Shown: positions 19,874 through 27,728, numbered from the stretch's first letter. The stretch: DNA of 64,000 bases from an uncultured Oscillospiraceae bacterium (GCA_910579155.1 CAJTTS010000008.1:12183-76182), one strand, 5' to 3'. Notes: generated by a model not told the origin, from the letters alone. Numbers and translations: made by a program.

Positions 19874-19989
19874 GGAAGGGGAGCACCCTCTTCTTTTGGG
19901 GACGATTCGAACAGGACGTGCAGAAATGGGAAGATTATTTCCCGTCCTCGTCTGAACTGTCCCCCAAAAGAAGAGGGTGCTCCCCTTCC
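19874..19989 (-). repeat. Palindromic repeat family E, copy 2, upstream of noc
   Basis: A 28-bp perfect inverted repeat (19874-19901 with 19962-19989) surrounds a 60-bp core, giving one long hairpin. Reverse-complemented, the core aligns closely to copy 1 at 18851-18962 (shared GGGGACAGTTCAGACG, TTTCTGCACGTCCTGTTCGA). Confidence 0.85.
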
Positions 19990-20005
19990 GCAGAACAGGG
20001 AATCG

Positions 20006-20860
20006 TCACGCGCGCATGAAGCCCTTGCCGAAGATTTCGCTGGAGTTGGTTACCAGGATGAACGCGTGGGGATCGGCGGATTTCAGATAAACGCGCAGCG
20101 CCACCGCCTGCGCGCGGGACAGGGCGGCCATCACAACCCACTTGGGTTCGTGGGAATAGGCCCCCTCCGCCTTCCAACAGGTGGCCGAACGCTTGAGGGT
20201 GTGGGTGATGAAGTCACAGGTTTCCTTGGGATAAGAGGTGACGGCAATGAAGCTCTTGCGCCGGTTCAGGGACTCAATGACCGAGTCCACAACCACAGAC
20301 TTGAGCACCAGACCCAAGATGGAATACAACCCCGCCTCAACGCCGACAAAATACAGGGTGGAGGCGGCGATGAGCACATCCACACACAGCAGGGCGTTGC
20401 CGATGTCCATGCTGCTGAACCGCTTGAGGATCATGGCCAAAATGTCAGTGCCGCCGGTGGAGCTTTGCATGTTGAACAGGATCGCCGACCCCAGAGAGGG
20501 GAGGATAACGGCGAAAAACAGCTCCAGCATCTTCTGGTCGGTGAGAGGGGCGGCCATGGGGCATGCCCACTCCAGGGCGGACAGCATGGCGGAAAACAGG
20601 ACGGAGCAGTACACCGTGCGGATCCCGAAGCCTTTGTCCAGGGCCAGGAAGCCCAGCAGCAAAAAGGCGATGTTAATGACGGAGGCAAAGGTGGATGAGC
20701 TGACTGCGGGGACAACTGCGTTGAGGATGACCGCTAAGCCGGTGACGCCGCCGGTGTTGAAGCTGTTGGGGAACTTGAAGAAATATACGCCTGCGGCCAC
20801 CAGGAAGGTGCCCAGGGTAAGGAGGAGATATTCGTGAACCGACTCCTTAATACGCTGCAT
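20006..20860 (-). CDS. YitT-family membrane protein (DUF161/DUF2179)
   Basis: 284 residues. Five or six hydrophobic segments fill the first 180 (YLLLTLGTFLVAAGVYFFKF, VINIAFLLLGFLALD and others), with the family FNTGGVTGLAVILN box after TM1. The last 80 residues form the soluble DUF2179 domain (SYPKETCDFITHTLKRSATC, VVMAALSRAQAVALRVYLKS). The substrate or role of the family is not established. Its promoter side holds a degenerate parS. Confidence 0.88.
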   Translation of the reverse strand: MQRIKESVHEYLLLTLGTFLVAAGVYFFKFPNSFNTGGVTGLAVILNAVVPAVSSSTFASVINIAFLLLGFLALDKGFGIRTVYCSVLFSAMLSALEWACPMAAPLTDQKMLELFFAVILPSLGSAILFNMQSSTGGTDILAMILKRFSSMDIGNALLCVDVLIAASTLYFVGVEAGLYSILGLVLKSVVVDSVIESLNRRKSFIAVTSYPKETCDFITHTLKRSATCWKAEGAYSHEPKWVVMAALSRAQAVALRVYLKSADPHAFILVTNSSEIFGKGFMRA

Positions 20861-20892
20861 GAAAAAGACCTCTTTTCAATGGCGCCCCGCAT

Positions 20893-20908
20893 TGTTTCAC
20901 GTGGAACA
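20893..20908. promoter_or_regulatory. parS site, one mismatch
   Basis: TGTTTCACGTGGAACA, one base from consensus, upstream of the YitT-family gene. Confidence 0.8.
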
Positions 20909-21081
20909 TGCGGCGTGGCGCCGCGTTTCCCGGAGATAGGGAGGACGGGCCCCCTCAACCCCTGGACCGCCGATTATTGTACCAAAAAAGACGGGAGAGG
21001 GCAATAGCCGTTTGCAGGAAAACAGTAGAAAAGTAACGGAGAATTTGGTAGAATAGAGAGCAAAGAGAGGAGAGAAAAACT

Positions 21082-21651
21082 ATGTGGGAATTAGAAGAGC
21101 GCATCCGCCGGGACGGCATCGTGGAGGACGGCAGCGTGCTGAAGGTGGACGGCTTTTTGAACCATCAGATGGACGTGGAGCTGTTCGCGGCCATGGGCCG
21201 GGAGTGGGTGCGGCTGTTTGCCGGGGAGAGGGTCAACAAAATCCTGACCATCGAGGCGTCCGGCATCGGCATTGCCTGCGTCGCCGCCCAGGAATTCGGC
21301 GTGCCGGTGGTGTTCGCCAAGAAGAGCCGGACCAAAAATATCGCCGGGGATGTGTACCATGTGGAAGTGCCTTCCTTCACCCATGGCGGGGTCAGCGATG
21401 TGATCGTGTCCAAGCGGTTTTTACTGCCTACAGACCGGCTGCTGCTCATCGACGACTTTTTGGCAAACGGCGCGGCGCTGGAGGGGTTGATTGACCTGGC
21501 GGCCCAGGCCGGGGCTGCGGTGGTGGGCGCGGGGATCGCCATCGAGAAGGCGTTCCAGCCCGGCGGGGACCGCGTCCGCGCCAAGGGCGTGCGGGTGGAA
21601 TCCCTGGCGCGGATCAAGGCCATGGGACAGGGGTGGGTTGAGTTCTGCTGA
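21082..21651 (+). CDS. xpt: Xanthine phosphoribosyltransferase
   Basis: 189 residues, the B. subtilis Xpt length. [20 protein letters not shown] is the PRPP-side start of the fold, [20 protein letters not shown] is the flexible loop, and [20 protein letters not shown] is the PRPP-binding motif. It converts xanthine to XMP for salvage. Start ATG at 21082 has GAGAGGAGAGAAAAACT upstream. In Bacillus xpt is under a guanine riboswitch; the 220 bp upstream here show no such aptamer. Confidence 0.93.
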   Translation: MWELEERIRRDGIVEDGSVLKVDGFLNHQMDVELFAAMGREWVRLFAGERVNKILTIEASGIGIACVAAQEFGVPVVFAKKSRTKNIAGDVYHVEVPSFTHGGVSDVIVSKRFLLPTDRLLLIDDFLANGAALEGLIDLAAQAGAAVVGAGIAIEKAFQPGGDRVRAKGVRVESLARIKAMGQGWVEFC

Positions 21652-21694
21652 GCGCCCGCCGTCAGGAAATGAAGACGGACAGAAAAATTCCCAA

Positions 21695-21710
21695 TGTTTC
21701 ACGTGAAACA
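21695..21710. promoter_or_regulatory. parS site, perfect, within a longer palindrome
   Basis: TGTTTCACGTGAAACA is flanked by TTCCCA and TGGGAA, so the dyad extends from 21688 to 21717, followed by CTTTTCTT. It may double as the xpt terminator. Confidence 0.93.
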
Positions 21711-21747
21711 CTGGGAACTTTTCTTAAAATGAGGAATGGAGGATAGA

Positions 21748-21816
21748 ATGAAAAAGAAAGGATATCTCTTGCAAGGATTAAGATACCAAAGATATGTTGC
21801 AAAAGTTTACGTTTAA
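21748..21816 (+). CDS. Possible 22-residue basic peptide
   Basis: ATG at 21748 has a near-ideal GGAGG five bases upstream. The peptide is MKKKGYLLQGLRYQRYVAKV plus two residues, basic and aromatic. It sits between the xpt/parS palindrome and the 3' end of tadA. No family is recognised and chance cannot be excluded. Confidence 0.3.
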   Translation: MKKKGYLLQGLRYQRYVAKVYV

Positions 21817-21830
21817 GTGTTACAGTAGTA

Positions 21831-22283
21831 TTAAATCCCCCGGAGATTTTGAAAAAACTCCTCCAGCAGGGCGCGGCATTCCGGCTCCAGCAGGCCGCCG
21901 TACACACGGGGACGGTGGTTGAAGCGCTCCTCAAACAGGTTGAGCACCGAGCCGCAGCAACCGGACTTGTCCTCCTTCGCCCCATAGCGCACCGCGCCGA
22001 TGCGGGCGTTGATGATGGCCCCGGCGCACATGGGGCAGGGCTCCAGGGTGACGTACAGGGTGCAGTCCGTCAGACGCCAATGCCCCACCACGGAGCAGGC
22101 CATGTCGATGGCCTCCACCTCGGCGTGGGCGGTGGCCTTGCCTGCCGCTTCCCGGCGGTTGCGGCCCCAGCCGATGACGCTGCCGTCCGGGGCGGCAACG
22201 ACGCAGCCAACGGGCACATCACCGTCGGGAACGCACTCCTGGGCCAGGGCGATGGCCTCTCTCATATAGTCCTCGTGGGTCAT
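21831..22283 (-). CDS. tadA: tRNA-specific adenosine deaminase
   Basis: 150 residues from ATG at 22283. The zinc site is HAEVEAI (His plus catalytic Glu) and EPCPMCAGAIINARI (two Cys). It deaminates A34 of tRNA-Arg(ACG) to inosine. An in-frame extension upstream is repeat-encoded and lacks a sensible start. The ribosome-binding site (AAAAAGGAGGAACC) is itself the end of dispersed repeat R1. Confidence 0.93.
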   Translation of the reverse strand: MTHEDYMREAIALAQECVPDGDVPVGCVVAAPDGSVIGWGRNRREAAGKATAHAEVEAIDMACSVVGHWRLTDCTLYVTLEPCPMCAGAIINARIGAVRYGAKEDKSGCCGSVLNLFEERFNHRPRVYGGLLEPECRALLEEFFQNLRGI

Positions 22284-22290
22284 GGGCGGT

Positions 22291-22361
22291 TCCTCCTTTT
22301 TGCCTCCGGCGACCCGCTTTTTCTTTGAAAAGAAAAAGCGGGGCAAAAAGAAACTTTTAGA
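22291..22361 (-). repeat. Hairpin repeat family R, copy R1 (supplies tadA RBS)
   Basis: On the minus strand it reads TCTAAAAGTTTCTTTTTG, then a CCCGCTTTTTCTTT/AAAGAAAAAGCGGG hairpin, then CGCCGGAGGCAAAAAGGAGG. Copy R2 at 42831 has the same order and also ends in a gene's ribosome-binding site. Confidence 0.85.
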
Positions 22362-22386
22362 TTTTGACCATTTAAAATGGTCAAAA
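22362..22386. repeat. Perfect 25-bp palindrome beside R1
   Basis: TTTTGACCATTT and AAATGGTCAAAA flank one base, adjoining repeat R1. With the terminator at 22399 it separates tadA from the sigma-factor operon. Confidence 0.6.
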
Positions 22387-22398
22387 CAAGGAAAGAAA

Positions 22399-22425
22399 AT
22401 GGACTCCCCATCTGGGGGAGTCCAT
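22399..22425 (-). terminator. Terminator of the second sigma-factor operon
   Basis: ATGGACTCCCC/GGGGAGTCCAT stem, followed on the minus strand by TTTCTTT. It starts 5 bp past the stop at 22430. Confidence 0.85.
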
Positions 22426-22429
22426 TATA

Positions 22430-23209
22430 TCAGAATTTAGGGATGGAGGGAAGGGGGTCGCCGCAATAACCGAACGTTCCCTCAAATCCCAGTTGGTCAC
22501 GGGCCGCAGAGTACCAGCGCCACTCCAAGATATAGCCGTCCCCCCTGTCAGGATAGACCCGGTAGGAATCGTCGAATCCGTCCAGCCGGGTGGGAGCGGA
22601 GTAGAGCGCCGTCCCATCCCAGGAGTACAACGACTGATTTCGGTCCAGCAAGGGCTCGCCTTGGGCGTCAAAGCAGATAAAGGTGTTGTGGGGATTGGAT
22701 TCGCCACTGCTGTGGTCCGGGACGATGATAAATTCCGTGTAGCCGTAGTTGTCTGGCGTGCCGCCCACCACATAGTGGAAGGTAACCCCAGAGGGATCAT
22801 TTACCGTGTGGATATAGGGGGTGTCCGCGTCAAATTCTCCGGTGATCTCCGTGCGGCTTCCGTCAAAGTCCAGAAAGAACCGTCCATCCTCCACTATCAG
22901 CCAGCGGTCGTTGTGTTGGGTAAAGTCGAGGTGTTCCATCTCCTCGTCCACGGTGATATGGACGTTGGACGGGGAGATGGCAAATATCCCGGCCAGGCCC
23001 GCCCCCACGGTCAGCAGGCACATGGCCGCCAGCGCCGCGGCCAGCAGCGCCATTTTCAGCGGCCTGCGCCGCCGCTTCGCCGGGGCGGCCTGGGCCAGCA
23101 CCCGGCCCTTCACCGCCTCCAGATCGGCGGTACTTCCGCCTGTGGGAAAAAACTCCGTGTCCGTGTATTCATCCATCAGCTTGGAGATTTCCAGCCGTTT
23201 CATATCCAT
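22430..23209 (-). CDS. Membrane-anchored anti-sigma-like protein
   Basis: 259 residues. A cytoplasmic part of about 55 residues ends in KRRRRPLK, one membrane helix follows (MALLAAALAAMCLLTVGAGL), and then a 180-residue extracytoplasmic domain of unknown fold. The start lies 41 bp inside the end of the upstream ECF sigma gene, the arrangement of a sigma/anti-sigma pair. No zinc motif is seen, unlike the protein at 8184. The sensor domain is not recognised. Confidence 0.65.
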   Translation of the reverse strand: MDMKRLEISKLMDEYTDTEFFPTGGSTADLEAVKGRVLAQAAPAKRRRRPLKMALLAAALAAMCLLTVGAGLAGIFAISPSNVHITVDEEMEHLDFTQHNDRWLIVEDGRFFLDFDGSRTEITGEFDADTPYIHTVNDPSGVTFHYVVGGTPDNYGYTEFIIVPDHSSGESNPHNTFICFDAQGEPLLDRNQSLYSWDGTALYSAPTRLDGFDDSYRVYPDRGDGYILEWRWYSAARDQLGFEGTFGYCGDPLPSIPKF

Positions 23210-23735
23210 ACCCTTCCTTTCGCAAATAGGTTTTCAGCGTCTCCCGCCCCCGGCGCAGCCAGGTCTTGGCGGTGGACAGGTTCAATCCCATGGCCAGCGC
23301 CGCCTCCTGGACGGTCTGGCCATAGTAGTAGTGCCGGACAAACAGCTCCCGCTGAGGTTTGTCCAACTGGGATAGGGCCCGGTTGACCATCCGGGCCGTC
23401 TCCTGGTGATCCAGCTCCCGGTCGGGGCCGTCCGCCTCCAGGAGCAGCGCGTCTTCCTCTAAGGGCAGGCTCTCCCGGTCCGCCCGGAGCAGGTTGAAGG
23501 CCCGGTTCCGGGCGATGGCCCCCAGGTAGCCCTTCACCTGGCCGGGGCGGAGCTTGTCCCGGTTGTCCCAGGCGGCCAGGAATACGTCCGCCGTCAGCTC
23601 CTCCACGTCCGCCTGCCGCCCCCGCAGGATGCGGGCGATCACCGAGGAGACGTAGGGCGTGTACCGGTCCAGCAGCTCCTCCAGGGCGGGCAGGTCACCA
23701 CGGCGCAGGGCCTTAGTCAGTTGTTCTTCCGTCAA
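23169..23735 (-). CDS. ECF-type RNA polymerase sigma factor
   Basis: 188 residues. The start appears to be TTG at 23735, eight bases after GAGGCGGTG. Region 2: LLDRYTPYVSSVIARILRGR and VEELTADVFLAAWDNRDKL. Region 4: LSQLDKPQRELFVRHYYYGQ and VQEAALAMGLNLSTAKTWLR. Coupled by overlap to the membrane protein downstream. A perfect parS lies 18 bp upstream of the start, so ParB spreading might affect this gene. Confidence 0.9.
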   Translation of the reverse strand: MTEEQLTKALRRGDLPALEELLDRYTPYVSSVIARILRGRQADVEELTADVFLAAWDNRDKLRPGQVKGYLGAIARNRAFNLLRADRESLPLEEDALLLEADGPDRELDHQETARMVNRALSQLDKPQRELFVRHYYYGQTVQEAALAMGLNLSTAKTWLRRGRETLKTYLRKEGYGYETAGNLQADG

Positions 23736-23752
23736 AAAATCACCGCCTCAGA

Positions 23753-23768
23753 TGTTTCACGTGAAACA
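23753..23768. promoter_or_regulatory. parS site, perfect
   Basis: TGTTTCACGTGAAACA just upstream of the ECF sigma gene, the most distal of the five. Confidence 0.95.
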
Positions 23769-23781
23769 TCATATTCATATG

Positions 23782-23809
23782 GATAGATGAAAAGCGCTTT
23801 TCATCTATC
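23782..23809. repeat. 28-bp perfect palindrome in divergent promoter region
   Basis: GATAGATGAAAAGC followed directly by its reverse complement. It lies between the minus-strand sigma gene and the plus-strand AraC gene. The centre TGAAAAGCGCTTTTCA resembles, but is two bases longer than, a catabolite-responsive element. Operator role inferred. Confidence 0.6.
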
Positions 23810-23904
23810 ATAACACAGCAGAGAGGGAAATGGTTTCAAGCGGCTCTCATTTTTTATCCGGAAAAAGAGAGGACAAGGCGGCGGAAATGCGGTATACTGA
23901 ATCC

Positions 23905-23916
23905 AGTTTCGAAACT
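23905..23916. promoter_or_regulatory. 12-bp palindrome before the AraC-family gene
   Basis: AGTTTCGAAACT, perfect, about 20 bp before the start codon and just after a TATACT box (23893-23898). Possible autoregulatory site. Confidence 0.35.
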
Positions 23917-23935
23917 AAAAAAGGAGCGAGGCAAT

Positions 23936-24781
23936 ATGGAATGGATCGACCGGCTCAACCGGGCGGTGGAGTACCTGGAGGGGCATTTGGAGTCCCCCGA
24001 CCTGCGGGAGGCGGCGAAGATCGCGTGCTGCTCCCCCTACCACTTTCAGCGGATGTTCACCCTGCTGTCCGGGGCGCCGCTGTCGGAGTATATCCGGCGG
24101 CGGAGGATGTCCCGGGCGGCGGCGGACCTGCAAGGCGGGGAGAGGATTGTGGATGTGGCGCTGAAATACGGCTACAGCTCGCCCACCGCCTTTAACCGGG
24201 CGTTTCAGGCGGTCCACGGGCTGCCGCCCTCGGCGGCGAAAACGCCGGGGGCGGTCCTGAAAAGCCATCCGCCCCTGCGCTTCGCTATCACAGTACAAGG
24301 AGTGGAAGAAATGGAGTATCGGATTGAAAAAAGAGGCCCGTTCCGGGTCATAGGGGTGTCCGCGCCCCTGGAGAAGGACATGGAGGAGAACTTCAAGTGC
24401 GTGCCCGAGCTGTGGGACAGGGCATCGGCGGACGGCACCATCCCCCGGCTGGCCGCGTTGATGGACGGCGAACCCCGTGGCCTGCTGGGGGTGTGCGATG
24501 GTGTGGACAGCTCCCGGTATTATATCGCCGTGGCCTCCTCCGCCCCGGCGGAGGGAGGACTGGAGGAGTACGCCGTACCCGCCTTCACCTGGGCCGTGTT
24601 CCCCGGAAAGGGGGGCGGAGCCGCCGCCATCCAGGAGCTGGAACGGCGGGTGGTTACCGAGTGGCTGCCAACCTCCGGCTATGAGTACGCCGAAGGGCCG
24701 GACGTAGAGGTATACCTGGACCCCGATCCCACACAGGGTCAATATGAGGTGTGGATTCCCGTAGTCAAGGCTAAAGGATAA
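23936..24781 (+). CDS. AraC-family regulator with GyrI-like effector domain
   Basis: 281 residues. Residues 1-105 hold two HTH motifs (LREAAKIACCSPYHFQRMFT and VDVALKYGYSSPTAFNRAFQ with the family-typical GYSSPTAFNRAFQ). Residues about 125-281 form a GyrI/AraC_E_bind domain (YRIEKRGPFRVIGVSAPLEK to VEVYLDPD and the closing VWIPV) that binds small molecules. This is the Rob/SoxS-like, multidrug-responsive layout. No adjacent transporter on this strand, so the target is unclear. Confidence 0.9.
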   Translation: MEWIDRLNRAVEYLEGHLESPDLREAAKIACCSPYHFQRMFTLLSGAPLSEYIRRRRMSRAAADLQGGERIVDVALKYGYSSPTAFNRAFQAVHGLPPSAAKTPGAVLKSHPPLRFAITVQGVEEMEYRIEKRGPFRVIGVSAPLEKDMEENFKCVPELWDRASADGTIPRLAALMDGEPRGLLGVCDGVDSSRYYIAVASSAPAEGGLEEYAVPAFTWAVFPGKGGGAAAIQELERRVVTEWLPTSGYEYAEGPDVEVYLDPDPTQGQYEVWIPVVKAKG

Positions 24782-24786
24782 AAAGA

Positions 24787-24822
24787 GGGCCCGCACGGCA
24801 TAAAACCGTGCGGGCCCCTTTT
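24787..24822. terminator. Terminator between AraC gene and CoA-transferase
   Basis: GGGCCCGCACGG (24787-24798) pairs with CCGTGCGGGCCC (24806-24817), followed by CTTTT. It lies between convergent genes and probably acts on both. Confidence 0.85.
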
Positions 24823-24843
24823 GCTTGAAACTGATTAAGTATT

Positions 24844-26184
24844 TTACCGCTTGTTGCTCCTGCGCCAAATACCCATCTTTTCCGCATTGGCGATGAGCTC
24901 CTCCCGGAAATCGGGGTGGGCAATACTGATGATGCCCGCAGCCCGCTCCCAGGTGGACAGACCCTTCAGGTTCGCCATGCCGTACTCGGTGACCAGGTAC
25001 TGCACGCAGGATCGGGGATCGGTGACGATGGAGCCCGGGGTCAGGGTGGGCACAATGCGGCTCTTGACGCTGCCATCCTTGCCCTTCACAGTGGAGGACA
25101 GGCAGATGAAGCTTTTGCCGCCCTTGGACAGGTACGCGCCCATGACGAAGTCAAGCTGTCCGCCGGTGCCGGAGATGTGCTTCAAACCCGCCGACTCCGC
25201 GTTGACCTGTCCGGTCAGGTCCAGGTCGATGGCGTTGTTGATGGAGATGAAGTTGTCCAACTGGGCCAAAATGCGCACATCGTTGGTGTAGTCCACCGGC
25301 GCGGCCATGACCTCCGGATTGCGGTTCACATAGTCGTACAGCTTCTGGGTGCCCGCCGCAAAGGCGTACACCTGACGGCCCTTGTCCAGGTTCTTGCGCC
25401 TGCCGGTGATTTTGCCCGCCAGGGCGATGTCCACGAAGCCGTCCACGTACATCTCGGTGTGAATGCCCAGGTCCTTCAGGTCGGACTGGGCGATCATGGA
25501 GCCCACGGCGTTGGGCATACCGCCGATGCCAAGCTGGAGGCAGGCCCCATTGGGAATTTCGGGCACGATCAGATTGGCCACGGCCTTGTCCACCTCGGAG
25601 GGTTCCCCGCCGCCGCCAAGCTGGGCGATGGCGGGATGGCTGCCCTCCACCACGTAGTCCACGTCCTTGATATTGATCTCACAGCCGGTGAGGCCGTACA
25701 CCCAGGGCATGTTCCGGTTGACCTCGACGATGATAGTCTTGGCCTTGTCCAGCATGTCCGCCAGGTGGGAGGAGGCCAGGGCATAGCTGAAATTGCCGTG
25801 GTCGTCCATGGGGGTGACCTGGAGCATGGCCACGTCCACGCTCACGTTGTCCCGGTAGTACCGGGGCAGCTCGGAGTAGCGGATGGGGGCGAAAAAGCCC
25901 ATGCCCTTGGCTATAATCTTGCGGTCCACGCCGGAGCAGTGCCAGGCGTTCCAGGTGAAGTGCTCCCCCGCGTCGTCGGCCTTGCAGATCTCGGGCATCC
26001 ACATGGTGACGCCGCCCCGGACCTTCACATCGAACAGCTCGTCCTTGCGGGCCGCCAGGGCCGTATCCAGAGCCACCGGGTGGTTGGTACACCAGGCGTA
26101 GTCCACCCAGTCGCCGGACTTGACCGCCTTCACCGCCTCCTCGGCGGTGGTGAGTTTCTCTTTGTAAAGTGCCTGGTAGTCCAT
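24844..26184 (-). CDS. but: Butyryl-CoA:acetate CoA-transferase family
   Basis: 446 residues, the But length. Characteristic segments: [20 protein letters not shown] at the start, [60 protein letters not shown], and the last [15 protein letters not shown] with WRRSNKR. These match the butyrate-producing But family very closely from memory. It would move CoA from butyryl-CoA to acetate, releasing butyrate. A related 4-hydroxybutyrate or propionate CoA-transferase is possible. It follows thiolase after 15 bp in one operon. Confidence 0.8.
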   Translation of the reverse strand: MDYQALYKEKLTTAEEAVKAVKSGDWVDYAWCTNHPVALDTALAARKDELFDVKVRGGVTMWMPEICKADDAGEHFTWNAWHCSGVDRKIIAKGMGFFAPIRYSELPRYYRDNVSVDVAMLQVTPMDDHGNFSYALASSHLADMLDKAKTIIVEVNRNMPWVYGLTGCEINIKDVDYVVEGSHPAIAQLGGGGEPSEVDKAVANLIVPEIPNGACLQLGIGGMPNAVGSMIAQSDLKDLGIHTEMYVDGFVDIALAGKITGRRKNLDKGRQVYAFAAGTQKLYDYVNRNPEVMAAPVDYTNDVRILAQLDNFISINNAIDLDLTGQVNAESAGLKHISGTGGQLDFVMGAYLSKGGKSFICLSSTVKGKDGSVKSRIVPTLTPGSIVTDPRSCVQYLVTEYGMANLKGLSTWERAAGIISIAHPDFREELIANAEKMGIWRRSNKR

Positions 26185-26199
26185 ATCAGACCCCTATAT

Positions 26200-27459
26200 T
26201 CAGCACTTCTCGAAGATGGTGGCGACGCCCATGCCGCCGCCGATGCACAGGGTGGCCAAGCCGCGCTTGGCGTCGTCCCGCTTCTGCATCTCGTGGAGCA
26301 GGGTGACGATGATACGGGCGCCGGAAGCGCCCACAGGGTGGCCGATGGAGATGGCGCCGCCGTTGACGTTGACCTTGTCCATATCGAACTCCAGCTCACG
26401 GGCCACGGCCACGGACTGGGCGGCAAAGGCCTCGTTGGCCTCCACCAGGTCAATGTCCTTGATGGTCACGCCGGCCTTCTTCATGGCCTCGCGGGAGGCG
26501 GGCACAGGGCCCACGCCCATAATCTTGGGGTCCACGCCGCCGTGGCCCCAGCTCACCAGCTTGGCCATGGGCTTCAGGCCGTACTTCTCAACGGCCTCGC
26601 CGGAGGCCAGCACGATGGCGGCCGCGCCGTCGTTGATGCCGGAGGCATTGGCGGCGGTGACGCGCTGGACGTGCTTCCTGGTGTCGGCCTCATGGACCTT
26701 GGTCACCTCGAAGGTGTGGACGACCTCGTCCTCAACGCCCTCGGGACCCACGGGGAACGCGCCGCGCAGCTTGGCAATGCCCTCGGCGGTGACGCCGGCC
26801 TTGGGGAACTCGTCCACCTTGAACTCCACCATTTCCTTCTTCTTCTTCACCATGACGGGGACGATCTCAGCATCAAACTTGCCGGCCTTCTGGGCGGCCT
26901 CGGTCTTTTGCTGGGAGGAGGCGGCAAAGGCGTCCAGCTCCTCGCGGGTGATGCCCCAGATGTCGCAGATATTCTCAGCGGTGGTGCCCATGTGGTAGTT
27001 GTTGTAGGCGTCCCACAGGCCGTCCTTGATCATGGTGTCAACCAGCTTCTTGTCGCCCATGCGGGCGCCCCAGCGGGCGTCCATGGAGGCGAAGGGGGCC
27101 GCGCTCATGTTCTCGGTGCCGCCGCAGACCACGATCTCCGCGTCGCCGGAGCGGATGGCCCGGGCGGCCTCGATGACGGACTTCATGCCGGAGCCGCACA
27201 CCATGCCCACGGTATAGGCGGGGACGTTAAAGGGAATGCCGGCCTTGATGGCCACCTGACGGGCGGGGTTCTGGCCCTGGGCGGCGGTCAGAATGCAGCC
27301 GAACATGACCTCGTCCACCTGCTCGGGCTTCACGTTGGCCCGGTTCAGGACCTCCTTCACCACGGCGGCGCCCAGGTCGGTGGCGGGGACGTCCTTCAGG
27401 CTTCCGCCAAAGGAGCCCACCGCAGTACGGCAGCAATTGACCACATATAAATCTTTCAT
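26200..27459 (-). CDS. thlA: Acetyl-CoA acetyltransferase (thiolase) with an insertion
   Basis: 419 residues from ATG at 27459, preceded by GGAGGTCGATACCC. Active-site Cys88 (VGMVCGSGMKS), NEAFAAQS, GHPVGASGARI and the second Cys in CIGGGMG are all present. It condenses two acetyl-CoA, the first step to butyrate. Usual clostridial thiolases have about 392 residues; the extra 27 or so fall near residues 237-266 (VGPEGVEDEVVHTFEVTKVH and on), where others have a short KKDG turn before the TAxNASG box. It is the first gene of the operon with but. Confidence 0.93.
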   Translation of the reverse strand: MKDLYVVNCCRTAVGSFGGSLKDVPATDLGAAVVKEVLNRANVKPEQVDEVMFGCILTAAQGQNPARQVAIKAGIPFNVPAYTVGMVCGSGMKSVIEAARAIRSGDAEIVVCGGTENMSAAPFASMDARWGARMGDKKLVDTMIKDGLWDAYNNYHMGTTAENICDIWGITREELDAFAASSQQKTEAAQKAGKFDAEIVPVMVKKKKEMVEFKVDEFPKAGVTAEGIAKLRGAFPVGPEGVEDEVVHTFEVTKVHEADTRKHVQRVTAANASGINDGAAAIVLASGEAVEKYGLKPMAKLVSWGHGGVDPKIMGVGPVPASREAMKKAGVTIKDIDLVEANEAFAAQSVAVARELEFDMDKVNVNGGAISIGHPVGASGARIIVTLLHEMQKRDDAKRGLATLCIGGGMGVATIFEKC

Positions 27460-27497
27460 GGGTATCGACCTCCAAATCAAATTTTGTGTTTCCCTGT

Positions 27498-27532
27498 TTG
27501 TTAGAAATCTGACATTGTTAGAATTCTAACTA
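27498..27532. promoter_or_regulatory. Two Rex-like dyads at the thiolase promoter
   Basis: TTGTTAGAAATCTGACAT (27498-27515) and TTGTTAGAATTCTAACTA (27515-27532) lie end to end, centres 17 bp apart, immediately downstream of the -10 box. The inner GTTAGAATTCTAAC is a perfect palindrome. They resemble the clostridial Rex consensus TTGTTAANNNNTTAACAA, used for NADH-responsive repression of thl genes. Rex itself is not in the window. Confidence 0.55.
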
Positions 27533-27538
27533 ACATTC

Positions 27539-27567
27539 ATTATAAACAGGTGGGGCCAAAATTGCAA
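27539..27567 (-). promoter_or_regulatory. Promoter of thiolase-CoA-transferase operon
   Basis: On the minus strand TTGCAA (27562-27567), 17-bp spacer, TATAAT (27539-27544). Confidence 0.75.
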
Positions 27568-27581
27568 CAGGCAAATTCAAA

Positions 27582-27728
27582 GAAGCGCGAAAAAGCGGAC
27601 AGTGAGGAAGCTTGGAGCGGAGCGAGGACAAAAGCCCAGCCGCCGCGCAGCGGCAGGCGGGTTTTGCCCGAGACGGAGCGAAAGCGACCGAACGCCCTGG
27701 CCGCTTTGCAGCGTGACAATAGGAAGCG
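27582..27728 (+). repeat. Dispersed repeat family A, copy 1
   Basis: Aligns with 32476-32618 over about 140 bp: shared GAAGCGCGA, AGCTTGGA, CAAAAG.CCAGCCG, GGCGGGTTTTG, GAGCGTGACAA-type and GGAAGCG blocks. Internal complementary arms CAAAA...TTTTG enclose CCGC/GCGG, giving a hairpin in both copies. With R6 and R4 it fills the 441-bp gap between thiolase and the ATPase, which holds no gene. Confidence 0.75.

Noticed and set aside
20950..21081. Purine riboswitch upstream of xpt
   Set aside because: Expected by analogy with Bacillus, but no matching aptamer stems or core bases were found.
23788..23803. CcpA catabolite-responsive element
   Set aside because: TGAAAAGCGCTTTTCA is two bases longer than the cre consensus; kept only as a palindrome.
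24916..27450. Long open frame antisense to the CoA-transferase and thiolase genes (844 codons)
   Set aside because: Same effect; the opposite strand encodes two unmistakable enzymes.
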